Assembly (NCBI RefSeq): GCF_014206875.1
Contig: NZ_JACIJO010000001.1
Span: 62,001-126,000, forward strand
Origin: Algoriphagus iocasae
GTDB taxonomy: Bacteria; Bacteroidota; Bacteroidia; Cytophagales; Cyclobacteriaceae
Direction: 5' to 3'
Length of the DNA: 64,000 nucleotides
The position numbers were made by a program, and so were the translations under genes. The notes beneath the pieces were generated by a model, which was not told the origin of the DNA, did no database searches, and saw nothing but the letters and a program-made list of their open reading frames with translations. Shown here in pieces: positions 27,361-38,100 of this stretch; position 1 is the stretch's first letter, and each line of letters begins with the position of its first letter.

Positions 27361-30300
27361 GTGGCCAGGAAAAACCCAAACAGCTCTATAAGGAGCGGAT
27401 ACAAATACGAAGATCTGTATGTTCTTCAGTTATGTGTTGAATGGTTATGTGAACCGGAAAAATTCAATGACATAAAGATCCAGTATATTCCTGAGGGAAC
27501 GAAGGGCTTTGCAATAGATGACATTGTGGTCGAAAATGCGGATTCCAGTCAGAGCTTTTATCAATTGAAATACAAACAGAATCCCTCTATTGACAAATGG
27601 GATTTTGCACATCTTATTGAAAAAGGACTGTTTAGATGGATAAATTCCTTTAAAACCGTCAATAACAGCCCGCATAAAAATTGCAGTCTGATAACCAATG
27701 GAGTAGCCAACCTTGATCTTCAAACTTGTTTGAATGGCAATAAACTCGATTTAGCTAGGATCCACCAATATTATCCAGACGTTGAACAAAAACTTAATCA
27801 GCAGTTTTCAGACAACGGTCTTCTACTGGATTTTTTCTCAAACTTTACATTCATCTTCAATTATCCTGATAAATATGAACTTGAAGATAAGCTCCGAACA
27901 AAACTCTACGATGAACTAAAAGTCACCAAAGCAGGTGTTGATAGCTTATTACTATACATTGGAAATGAGGGATCAGAGCAATACCCCAAAGCGATTACAC
28001 TTTCCGATATTAGAAAGTATTTGTCCTGGGACAATCCCCGCCCATTAAATCAAAATTTTAAGATACCTTCTGATTTTGAGTTTTTCAATAGGAATACCCA
28101 TCAAAATGTATTGTTCGACCTTCAAAAGCCGGAAGGTGGGACGAGAATATTTATAGGCAAACCAGGAGCAGGGAAGAGTACCTACCTTTCTAAGCTTTAT
28201 GAAATCTTAAGCCAAAAGCACATTGCGGTATTCAGGCATCACTATCACCTGAACCCTAAAGACCATTCACATTTTGAAAGATTGAATGCAGATCGGGTTA
28301 AAGAAGCTCTCCGCGCAGCCTTTAAAAAGGAAAAGTCCAGAGTTCTGGATGAGCTGGGAAGAGAGAACACGGAACATACTCCATTAAGAGAATTCATTAA
28401 TAAAATAGCCACTTATTATGCAAAGCAGGAAAAAACCTTTGTTCTGATCATTGACGGGCTTGATCATGTTATACGCGAAGGAAATAGCGAGGCTCAACTC
28501 CAGGAATTCATTAATGAAATCTTTTATCCCCAAAAGGGCTATTGGTTATTATTAGGGACACAGGAAATAGCCATCAAATCGCTGCCAAATGCAATACTTA
28601 ACGCATGTCCCGAGGACAGATGGATAGAAATCAAAGGATTGAGCCGGCCAAATGTCGTCAGGATTGTAAAATCCTCCCTTCAAACCAATTTCAAAAAGGA
28701 AATAGAACCCATAGAAAATGAATTCATCAATAAAATTTTTCACATAACCACAGGAAATCCGCTACATCTAAGGTATGTTCTGGGTGAAATCATTAATTCA
28801 GATGAACATCTTTCAACATACCTCCTCGATAAAATCCCTCCCTATAAGGGAGATATTCAAAACTATTACAAAGATATTTGGCGACAACTCCCGGATTTAG
28901 CCAAGACATTCTGTTTTGCCATTTCCGCACTTGATTTCAAATTACACAAAGAGCAACTCATTCAACTTGGAAGTTATCTTACTCCATATCCCGCAGACGT
29001 TACCAAGAGCTTCAAAGAAATCAAACACTTAATACTTCTGTCAGAACTCTCAGGCATATCGGTATACCACAATAGTTTTATGGTGTTCATGAAAGAACAG
29101 CCGGAGTTGGAAGACCAAAAACTATTACTCTATAAAAATATTTTAAAATGGTTAAAGCACTATAAAGATGAAAACCTGAAATGGTCAGAACACGCCAAAT
29201 TAGAGTATTATCTTGGAAACCCCCAGCCCTTGTTAAACCTGGATAAAGATTGGTTAATTACAAGCTATTTGGAATGCAGGGATGAAAACCAGATTCAAAA
29301 CCTTTTAGACCTGGCAACTGAAGCCGCATTCAAAAGCAAAGACTTTAAGAAAGTGATTTTCTTTGGGGAGATTAGTTTAAGGTTTAAAAATCGATTATAT
29401 AATCTTTGGGATGAGAACCTGCATAAGATATGGGTGACCTCCTTTAGAAACAATGCGGAAACATTCATTAAGTATCCCGATTTTTCACGATTAACACATT
29501 ACCAGCTTAAGGAAGTATTGATAGCACTAAAAGAGCGCGGAATTGTGAATGAAATTCCGGAAGCTGCATTTGACAGGATAAATATATTGTTCCAGGATCG
29601 TGATATGCAGACCTATGATATTGCCATATCCTGGTTGGAAGTGCTTTTGAACTTTGAAAATGTAAGCAACGAACGGATATTTAAATTTCTCAAGCAATTT
29701 CGAAAAGAGGATAGATCGGAATTATATTTTGCTTTTTATATTAAAAAAATCCTCGAAAACCGAGACCGTTTTGACTTCCGATTGACAGCATTGTTTAAAA
29801 GCAAACTGACAGACCCGGAAAAGAAAAGTCTTGGCCGTGTTTTGGTCCAGCATGATTTGAAAAATGGTCGTTTTGAGTGGAGGAAGAGAATAGAGAACTA
29901 CCCTCTACAAAGTGATGATACCATAAAGGTTTATAATTATCTGTACAACAAGAATCTTGTTTTTGAGATGTCGCTGAATTCGCGTCATGAATTTGCTGAG
30001 AGGTATAATTATGCTGCCGATAACCTCAAAGCAAAAGAATTATACTTCAACCACTTTTCTACGGCACTGTTTCTTACGCTTTCCAATCAAACGGAACAAA
30101 TCCGCTATTGGTTAAAAATAGAAGACACGGATAAACAAACACAATTGCTGAAAGCCATCCTGCTTATGGGCCAAAGGATTGGAGAATGTTGCTTAAAAAA
30201 ATCTCCTATTGTAATAACCGAGATACTGCTACCCCTGAAGACTGTTCCAGAACTAGATTTTTATAAGGACCATTCCCTATATGAAATCCGTCGTTCCGTA

Positions 30301-33213
30301 ATTCCAAAGATTATTGATGAAGTGATATGGTTAGCCCATATTTTTAATACACATCATTGTTTTGATAACGAAATCCAAATTGAAGAGATTGAAACATTGG
30401 TCAGTCATCCATGGTATTACCAGTCTCATTTATTTGAGCTCTTACATGAGCACAAAGCAAAACTTTCACCGAAAGCTTTTTCTTTTTTTGCAGAAAAGGA
30501 ACTTGAAAAACTAAGTAATAAACTTGATGAATTTAAATATAAGACAGAGACAATGGCCAATCTGGCTATTCTTGCAGCTGATCTTAAAAATTCGGAGAGC
30601 CTGAAGTTACTTTTATTTCACGCAGCGGAGAATCTTATAGCTTACGGAAACCATAAAGACATGCTTTTATATGATATTCTGTTGGGCACCGAAAAGCTTT
30701 ATAATGCAGGATCAGGCAAACATAAAGAATTGTTAAGGCGTATTGCTCCATTTGTATATCATATTGATGAGCTTACTGATGGAGATGAGACAGGAAGTTT
30801 TATTTATGATTACGCTTCCCAGCTAGGTAAATCGGATGTATCGGCTTTATATAACTTCTATTTATGGTCACTTCGTAAACGTGATTATTATCTTTCAGAA
30901 AGATTGTTTGGTGAAATCCTTTATACATTGGATTTTTCAGATAAAATAGGTAGAGCCATTGGTAGTACTGCAGTAGGTGATGCCCCATACTATGAATTAA
31001 CCAAGATTGCTTCTGAAGACCCGCTAGCCAGGGAAGTATTGCATGATATTCACAATAGTTTGGGGAGAATAGATTTCGGAAGGGAGACAGAAGAGGAGAG
31101 AACAAGGTTGGATAATGACAATAATGATTCAGATGAAACCTATCTAAATGTGCAGCCTCAGATCCTTAGAAATCATCTGATCACATCTACTTATAGTAAA
31201 TATGAAAAGTCATTTTTCATTTTAAGTTGGGCCAAAATATGGTTTAATAAAACCCCTTCAGACAGGAAACAACTAATTACGGTTCTAAAAGATATTATTG
31301 AACAGGATTATTTGGAGGCAGAACATGAGTTGTTAGATTTCCTTTATCCTTTTGCACTTTCCATTGACCGTGAATTCGCCTTTAAGTGTATCTGCTGGGC
31401 ACAATCCAATAGTGGTTCGTGGTCAAGTGATTACTTTTCCCGGCCTGAAGAAGTCAGGGGCCGGTGGAAAAAGGTTATTAATGACTTCCCCTTACGACTC
31501 AATGAATTCTTTGAAATAAGTGTTAATAATTCCGGGCTTCGCTACAGTAAAAACGGCAGAAAGAATTATAGTATTTCCGCACCTAAGACGATTCAGTTTT
31601 TTATTGATGCGGGGCAAATGAAAAGAGCTGAAGAGACTGCCGGTTATTTTTTGGACATCTTACCCAGCCTTTTTCCAAATGTCAATTTGCCTGAACCGGA
31701 ATTTTATGAAACGGATTCACAAATTGAATTATTTGATATTCTCCTCCTTAGGCTTGAGTGGCTAAGTCCTATCGTTAAGGAAAGAGCTGCAAAACAAATT
31801 ATTACTATCCTGTCAGAAGATGTTTCAGGTAGTTATCATCAAAAGTACTTTGCATGGTTAAAGATGCAAACGTTGGAGTCTAAAGCTTGTGAGGGGCTTA
31901 TGATTTTATTGATTTCCGCTCAATCAGAAAATAGTAATTCAAAAAATCACATAACAAAAAAGAATTTAGGTGATTTGCTCAGCTTACGTTGTATGGCTAC
32001 AGATTTGATTGCGACATCCATTGGAAAAGTTCTTAATATACCATTTGAATTTCACCCACCTTTGTACATGAGCATGTCCTTCGGCCTGGATTCAAGAACT
32101 AAGCCTGAGTTTGAAGCACTGGTAGGGTTCAATTTGCCCCTGGTGTATTTAAATTACATTGAAGAATTGCAGGAGAATAGTCCGTATGAAATATGGTCTT
32201 GCTGGAATACGCTTTTTAATGATTACTGTAATGAATATGAACTAACATATGCCAGGGAGGACGAAAGGTATATGAATGAATATAATAAGTTAATGATTGG
32301 GAGGGCAACTATCTTTGCTGAAATACTACGCTCTACCTTTTTCAGACTTTTGGATTATTTATATAATCAAAATATTATAACAATATTCGACCTATTTAAA
32401 TATACAGTTGCCAATTTTACCATTGACCCTTCAGTATGGAATATACATCTTGGCAGTAGACCATCATGGTGGCCTCAATTGAAAGGTTATCCAAAACTTA
32501 AGTATGATGAAGAACCTCCTGAGTTAAATATGGATATAGAAAAATTGCTTTCTTCGGTTGAAAATATCCAGGTTTTATCTCTTAACACAGCACTGCCAAA
32601 TGCGGAGTATTTTTATCATGGCGATTATTTCTATGGACTTGAGATATTACCATTCGCCTTTTCCGGAGAATGGGATTGCCAGGTTGAAGCCTCACAAATA
32701 TACCATAGGCTAAAGATAAACGCAGGAAATTGGTATCCCGGAATTAAAGATATGAGAGATTTCGGAGTGTTTTCAAACAAACTGAAATTCCATAATCCTA
32801 TAGGAAAGGCTATGATAAATGGAAGTGAAATAATTCCACTGGTTGCTCCTGTTAGATCAAATGGGAATATGTTCCAGTATTATCGTTCATTTTATCCGTG
32901 TAGGCTTTTAACACCGATTATTAAAAGGAACCTGGATCTTAAAATGGACGAAAATTGTTTGAATTATACTAGGGGAGATAAGATCCTAGGGTATTACCAG
33001 GATTTTTTAGATGGCTTACGGGATGCATCTGACATGGCTGAATTATTGCCTTATAATACGTACCTTACTCTGGATAAAACGTACCTGAGGGATTTTTTGA
33101 AAGAGGAAAATCTAAATCTTGGGTATGCGATAAAAAAGACCTTATATACTAAAAATAAGTATGGTAGGTCAGAGGATTTTGACAGAAGGGAGGTATATTT
33201 TATTTCAAGGTAA
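27361..33213 (+). CDS. Avs-like STAND NTPase with Cap4-like (DUF4297-type) nuclease domain
   Basis: The 1950-residue protein starts at GTG (a stop lies nine bases upstream in frame). Residues 12-120 match a Cap4/DUF4297-like PD-(D/E)xK nuclease: GYKYEDL with Glu17, FAIDDIVV with Asp53/54 and QLKYK with Gln68 and Lys70. A P-loop ATPase follows, with Walker A GKPGAGKST (266-274) and Walker B VLIIDGLDH (361-369), as in STAND/NACHT proteins. The remaining 1400 or so residues are mostly helical with no repeat that I recognise and would be the sensor. This nuclease-STAND-long C-terminus layout is that of antiviral STAND (Avs) proteins, which bind a phage protein, oligomerise and degrade DNA. The C-terminus does not remind me of a described Avs class. 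Confidence 0.8.
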   Translation: MARKNPNSSIRSGYKYEDLYVLQLCVEWLCEPEKFNDIKIQYIPEGTKGFAIDDIVVENADSSQSFYQLKYKQNPSIDKWDFAHLIEKGLFRWINSFKTVNNSPHKNCSLITNGVANLDLQTCLNGNKLDLARIHQYYPDVEQKLNQQFSDNGLLLDFFSNFTFIFNYPDKYELEDKLRTKLYDELKVTKAGVDSLLLYIGNEGSEQYPKAITLSDIRKYLSWDNPRPLNQNFKIPSDFEFFNRNTHQNVLFDLQKPEGGTRIFIGKPGAGKSTYLSKLYEILSQKHIAVFRHHYHLNPKDHSHFERLNADRVKEALRAAFKKEKSRVLDELGRENTEHTPLREFINKIATYYAKQEKTFVLIIDGLDHVIREGNSEAQLQEFINEIFYPQKGYWLLLGTQEIAIKSLPNAILNACPEDRWIEIKGLSRPNVVRIVKSSLQTNFKKEIEPIENEFINKIFHITTGNPLHLRYVLGEIINSDEHLSTYLLDKIPPYKGDIQNYYKDIWRQLPDLAKTFCFAISALDFKLHKEQLIQLGSYLTPYPADVTKSFKEIKHLILLSELSGISVYHNSFMVFMKEQPELEDQKLLLYKNILKWLKHYKDENLKWSEHAKLEYYLGNPQPLLNLDKDWLITSYLECRDENQIQNLLDLATEAAFKSKDFKKVIFFGEISLRFKNRLYNLWDENLHKIWVTSFRNNAETFIKYPDFSRLTHYQLKEVLIALKERGIVNEIPEAAFDRINILFQDRDMQTYDIAISWLEVLLNFENVSNERIFKFLKQFRKEDRSELYFAFYIKKILENRDRFDFRLTALFKSKLTDPEKKSLGRVLVQHDLKNGRFEWRKRIENYPLQSDDTIKVYNYLYNKNLVFEMSLNSRHEFAERYNYAADNLKAKELYFNHFSTALFLTLSNQTEQIRYWLKIEDTDKQTQLLKAILLMGQRIGECCLKKSPIVITEILLPLKTVPELDFYKDHSLYEIRRSVIPKIIDEVIWLAHIFNTHHCFDNEIQIEEIETLVSHPWYYQSHLFELLHEHKAKLSPKAFSFFAEKELEKLSNKLDEFKYKTETMANLAILAADLKNSESLKLLLFHAAENLIAYGNHKDMLLYDILLGTEKLYNAGSGKHKELLRRIAPFVYHIDELTDGDETGSFIYDYASQLGKSDVSALYNFYLWSLRKRDYYLSERLFGEILYTLDFSDKIGRAIGSTAVGDAPYYELTKIASEDPLAREVLHDIHNSLGRIDFGRETEEERTRLDNDNNDSDETYLNVQPQILRNHLITSTYSKYEKSFFILSWAKIWFNKTPSDRKQLITVLKDIIEQDYLEAEHELLDFLYPFALSIDREFAFKCICWAQSNSGSWSSDYFSRPEEVRGRWKKVINDFPLRLNEFFEISVNNSGLRYSKNGRKNYSISAPKTIQFFIDAGQMKRAEETAGYFLDILPSLFPNVNLPEPEFYETDSQIELFDILLLRLEWLSPIVKERAAKQIITILSEDVSGSYHQKYFAWLKMQTLESKACEGLMILLISAQSENSNSKNHITKKNLGDLLSLRCMATDLIATSIGKVLNIPFEFHPPLYMSMSFGLDSRTKPEFEALVGFNLPLVYLNYIEELQENSPYEIWSCWNTLFNDYCNEYELTYAREDERYMNEYNKLMIGRATIFAEILRSTFFRLLDYLYNQNIITIFDLFKYTVANFTIDPSVWNIHLGSRPSWWPQLKGYPKLKYDEEPPELNMDIEKLLSSVENIQVLSLNTALPNAEYFYHGDYFYGLEILPFAFSGEWDCQVEASQIYHRLKINAGNWYPGIKDMRDFGVFSNKLKFHNPIGKAMINGSEIIPLVAPVRSNGNMFQYYRSFYPCRLLTPIIKRNLDLKMDENCLNYTRGDKILGYYQDFLDGLRDASDMAELLPYNTYLTLDKTYLRDFLKEENLNLGYAIKKTLYTKNKYGRSEDFDRREVYFISR

Positions 33214-33332
33214 AAAGCATATTATTATGAATTTAATAAAGATGTAAATAGATCCTTGTTACATATATCCATAAGATTATCTTTTGCTTACACTATAAAA
33301 ATTTTACAATATACTAAGGGAATACCCTGACT

Positions 33333-33360
33333 AAAATACCGGAAATTCGGTATTTTTTTT
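33333..33360 (+). terminator. Intrinsic terminator of the STAND gene
   Basis: AAAATACCG at 33333-33341 pairs with CGGTATTTT at 33348-33356 and a T-run continues to 33360. It lies 119 bases after the STAND stop and before the T9SS surface protein gene. Confidence 0.8.
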
Positions 33361-33440
33361 ACAGATGCTGTACCATAGGTTTGTTAGCCCATTTTTTAAC
33401 CTAAATAAATATGGGACCAAACCTATTAACCCACAGGTGT

Positions 33441-35168
33441 ATGAAAAGGGTCCGGAACGTATTCCTTATCGCCTTTTTTATTTTTAACGCACCATTTAGC
33501 ATCCAAGCCCAATTTTTCAATCCCAAAAGCTGTTCCGTATGGCTCAAACCATCCGAAAACATAGCGATTTGTGATGACTCCACTGCTATAGGCAACTACT
33601 ACACTTTACCTTCGAATGATTCTTCAAGCCTCGCTGTTCTTGATAAAATTTCAGCGTATAAAAAGGGCACCTTGTTTATGGTTCTGAAAACACTCGACAG
33701 CACCACTGAGCAGGCGTTAGCCGGGTTTGGTCGTATTCAGATTTTCAGGGACCGGATTACTGTGGCCGCTCATGACATTCCTATGACTAAGGTGATCAGG
33801 TCAGCACCTACCATGATACGGGTGAGTTACCATTATAACTCAGGGAACCGAAATTACAGAGGTGTTTCTTTCATAGACAGCGCCACCCGTTTTACTGAGA
33901 TCCTCCACTTCGATCGTTTGCTCGATACGATGGAGATCCGTAAAGTGGAAACCTACCTGGCCTTAAAGTACTCGATCAATATCACGGAAAACAAAAACAA
34001 AAAACTACGGGACTATATAGATGGCCAAAACGCCAAATACTGGGATGTTGAACGCGACCTGGTCTTTAATGAAGAAGTTATGGCGCTGGGCCGTGTGGAT
34101 TCCTTAGGATTTTACCAGACCCAGACCTTCTCAGCAGATGCGGCCTCCATTCAGATAAGCCTGGACAGTACCAGTCTTTTAGCTCAAATGCCCGAAGGTG
34201 ACCTGGCCAACAACTCTATGCTGATCTTTTCCAAAAGCAAAACCACTCCTGAAGCCATGCAGTGTGGGGAAGCATTGGGAAGCCGTGCCTGGCAGATCAA
34301 TCCTGTGAACTGGAAGTATGAAACCGACAGGGTGTACCTCACTGTAAAACAGCAATTGTCAAAGGACGAATGGCCTTCCCTGAGCAATGGATATAGCCAG
34401 ATCCCTATAAGAGGAGCGCAAAGCGGGGACTACACCCGGCTTACCATTCCTGTTACTGCGGAAATGGAAGAAAGCCAGTATTATTTGGTGTGGGGTGCTC
34501 CTGAAACCCGGTGCAAGCCTTTGTGCCAGGTGGTGACCACCCCCTGTACCCCGGCCACGCCCAGTTTTATCAACCTGAAACTGGCCCCGGAAGCTTTACC
34601 TGCCCATGTGGACCTGTTAAACCTGACGACCAATGAAAGGCTGGAGGAAACCCTGATGGTGGAAAACAGCACGATCAAGAACCTGGCTTCCGGTCAGTAC
34701 CAGATACATATCTCCAATCCTGATGTTACCCTGGCAGACCAGGTTATTCTGCTGGACAATTGCCCTGATCTTACTGACCCTTATGCTGGTCATCCGTGGG
34801 CAAATGAAGCAAATCTGTTGACTTCAGGAGCGGATAATACAAATACCGGTAATGCCACCAGTCAGTCAGGCGAAGACAATACTTCTTCAGGGATGTACCT
34901 GCAGGAGCAAAGAGTAACGGCAGGTATACGGGCCTACCCCAATCCCAGTTCGGGAGATCATGAAATACATTTTCAGTTTAATGATCTAAATGATATGCCT
35001 TTTAAAATAGAGGTGTTTGATAAGGGAGGCAGCCCTTTACTGGTAGAGAAATTTATTCCCTCGGGTACAGCCACCCTGTTCAGTCATATTTTTGATGTGG
35101 ACGGCACCTACCTGGTGCGCTTCACCTCACCTTCCTATTCAGACCTGATCCAGGTAGTAGTCAATTAA
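33441..35168 (+). CDS. Secreted T9SS cargo protein upstream of the RHS gene
   Basis: The ATG at 33441 starts a Sec signal peptide (MKRVRNVFLIAFFIFNAPFS, then IQAQ) and is preferred to 33411. The 575-residue product includes the VETYLALKYSINITE motif seen in many Bacteroidota surface proteins, and its last 75 or so residues form a type A T9SS sorting domain (RAYPNPSSGDHEIHF, then GTYLVRF). It should cross the outer membrane by the type IX system. It lies 28 bases upstream of the giant RHS gene on the same strand and so is likely co-expressed with it. Its role in RHS delivery or anchoring is inferred only. Confidence 0.78.
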   Translation: MKRVRNVFLIAFFIFNAPFSIQAQFFNPKSCSVWLKPSENIAICDDSTAIGNYYTLPSNDSSSLAVLDKISAYKKGTLFMVLKTLDSTTEQALAGFGRIQIFRDRITVAAHDIPMTKVIRSAPTMIRVSYHYNSGNRNYRGVSFIDSATRFTEILHFDRLLDTMEIRKVETYLALKYSINITENKNKKLRDYIDGQNAKYWDVERDLVFNEEVMALGRVDSLGFYQTQTFSADAASIQISLDSTSLLAQMPEGDLANNSMLIFSKSKTTPEAMQCGEALGSRAWQINPVNWKYETDRVYLTVKQQLSKDEWPSLSNGYSQIPIRGAQSGDYTRLTIPVTAEMEESQYYLVWGAPETRCKPLCQVVTTPCTPATPSFINLKLAPEALPAHVDLLNLTTNERLEETLMVENSTIKNLASGQYQIHISNPDVTLADQVILLDNCPDLTDPYAGHPWANEANLLTSGADNTNTGNATSQSGEDNTSSGMYLQEQRVTAGIRAYPNPSSGDHEIHFQFNDLNDMPFKIEVFDKGGSPLLVEKFIPSGTATLFSHIFDVDGTYLVRFTSPSYSDLIQVVVN

Positions 35169-35196
35169 CCTAAACCTTCAAAAACCTATTATAGCC

Positions 35197-38100
35197 ATGT
35201 TCAACGATTTATCCACCAAGCTGGCCGCCCTCTTTTTATGTTTCTTTTTTCTTGCCAATGATATTATGGCCAGTGCTTCAGCACTTGCCCATGCGGAGTT
35301 TAGAGAAAGCAGTAACAGTGCTTTTGTTCCAACCTTTGAAAAGACACCGGCCACCACACCCGTTGCCAGCCCAAATCCCACAGATAAAACGGTTCCTTAT
35401 AAAGCTCCTAAAGCAGAGGTAGGAGCAGTCACATTTTTTGCTAAAGAAACGGCTGCGTATTTGGGACTCCATGAGGAAGACCCATTAAACATGCCTGCAG
35501 ATGATGTTTTTAATGTTGATATTACCACCGACCCTCAGGATTATAAGTTTGCTTACTTAAAGTATATAGCTGAAAGTAAGGATCATCTTTCTGTATCTGA
35601 TTTACCGGTAACTATAAATGATAATAAAACCTTTTATAAAGCTGTAGGCTCAGAAAAAGACATCGTTGATTTACCGGCACACCTGTTTTCTAAAGGATTG
35701 AATAAAATTCGTTTTAACAACCCGGCATTAAATGCTCCTGTTAAAATAGAAAATGTTCAGTTAATTCTGAGTAATTCGGCCATAGCAGGGACCGTAAAAT
35801 ATGAAGAGATTACAGCTGAAAAGGCCTCTGAAAATCACTTCATCTGTATGGGGGAACATGTAGAAAATAAGTTTGTTGAAAATAAACTTACCATGCCTTC
35901 CGTCCCTTCTTATATTACGAATGTTACTGCTGAGGCAAGAGGATATAAGGTGGTGTCAAAAGATGAAACACCCCTTAGGATATCAATAAAATACAAAGAA
36001 GGCATTACCGATGCTAGTAGCCGTTCCAAAATAAAACTCTTTTATTTTGACAAAGAACAGAACCGATGGGATGTTGCAGAAAAGACTGTTTTAGAGGGTG
36101 ACAACCATATGGCCAGCGGGGAAATGCCTGGAAATACCAGCTACTTTGCGGGTATGATTAAAACGCCCGAAATGCCTGAGGCTTCCGCATTTGCACCCAC
36201 AGCTATTTCCGATATAAAAGCGGCTAACCCAGCCAGCGGGATGAACATCATGCAGGCCCCCAGTATAAGTCAAACGGGAGAAGCCCGCATCTCCTATCCC
36301 TTAGAAATCCCTGAGGGTAGAAACGGCATGACCCCCAACCTTAACCTAAGCTATAGCAGCGATGCCGGGACAGGCTGGCTGGGCGTTGGCTGGAACCTGT
36401 CTATGCCTCAAATAAGTGTGGATACCAGGTGGGGAGTACCCTCTTATGATAACTCCATAGAGACGGAGGTTTACTCCATCAATGGAAATACCCTTTCCAT
36501 GGAAGGCAATTATAAGGCGAACAGAGACAGGGTAACCAGGCAAAGTTCGGCCAGCGGGGTGAACTTTATTGAAAATACCAGGAGTAATTTTAAGAGTCTC
36601 AAAAGATATGGAAACAGTCCGTCTACTTACTACTGGGTAGAAACGATGGCAAATGGTACAACCTATTATTACGGGGGAGATGCCTTATCAGGTGTAGATC
36701 CTGCATATGTATTGAAAGATCCGGGTACCGGAAATATTGCCAGCTGGTACCTTAAGAAAATTGAAGATAAATGGGGGAATTTTATCACGTATACCTACGA
36801 AAAACATACGATTCCCTCATCAGACGGAACCTTTAAAAAAGGTGGCGAGGAAATATTCCCGGCCAGTATCACCTATACGGGCCATGGCTCAGATACTCCC
36901 GGCTACCAGATTGTTTTTAGTACCGGACCAAATCGTTTGGATGCTACGGTGAACCTGAAAAACGGGTTCAAAGTAGTTGACCAGCGGGTTTTAAACGAGA
37001 TCATTGTTAATTATATGGCTCCGTCAGCCACCCAGGTTAAAAAGTACGTATTTAAGTACAGTAATGATTCCCGCTATAAAAAGACCCTGCTCACCGCTGT
37101 TGAAGAGCACACTGCAGATGGCGGTAAATTTTATGAGCATAAATTTTCTTACTACGATCCGCAGCCCGTTCAGTTTAGTACCACGCCCCAAATTCTAAGA
37201 GGGGGAAATTATGGAAGTAATTTTATATTTTATGCCATGGCCCCGCCCCTGGGCTTTGTGCTGGCCAACTTAAACGGCATATTAAGCCCCTCAGCACTGG
37301 GGACCACAAAGACCAATGGTTATAATATTGGCGGAAACCTGGGAGTGGGTGCCACCCCTGAGTTTTTACCTGCCCAGGATAAAGGATTTACCTTTTCCGG
37401 GAATGTGGGGTTCGGGCAAAACTTCACAGAATCTGCCACCGATTTAAGGGATGTAAACGGAGATGCATTACCCGATCTGATCTTCAGAAAACAGGGGCGA
37501 ATCCTCTATTATCCCACTGTAATAAATGAAGGACAGCTGGGACTGGATAAAAATTACAGGGAAATTAAATTTAGTGGTGATCTAAACCGTAGCCGTACAA
37601 ATAATACCAGTTACGGCTTTGACTTTTCAGCACCCTTTAACCTGTATTTCTATGGACAGAAATGGATAGCGTCCAAAACAGAAACCCGAACCTTTCTGAC
37701 GGATTTTAATGCAGATGGGATAGTGGATGTGGTAGAGCCTAATAACAATAGAAATATAGTATTCTTTGGGAGCCAGGACCTGAACGGGGATATCAGTTTT
37801 TCGAACAATAGTGAGTACACTGTTAACCCTGTTAAGAGTTTAGGGTCTGCCATCACTGCGACTTCAGGTGCTGCCGCACCAGGAGCTGCCAAGGATCTGG
37901 AGGCTGTAAAAGTATGGACGGCCCCTTTTTCTGGAACTGTTCAGATCTCCGGAAATGCTTCCCAGTATACCGGAGCCACCGGCACCACAAGAGTGGGGAT
38001 ACAATATAATGGCAGTATGCTGAAAAACTTCACAGACCTCACAACGGGTTCTGTAACCGTTTCTGAAACACAAGCGGTAAGTGAAGGAGATAAAATTTTA

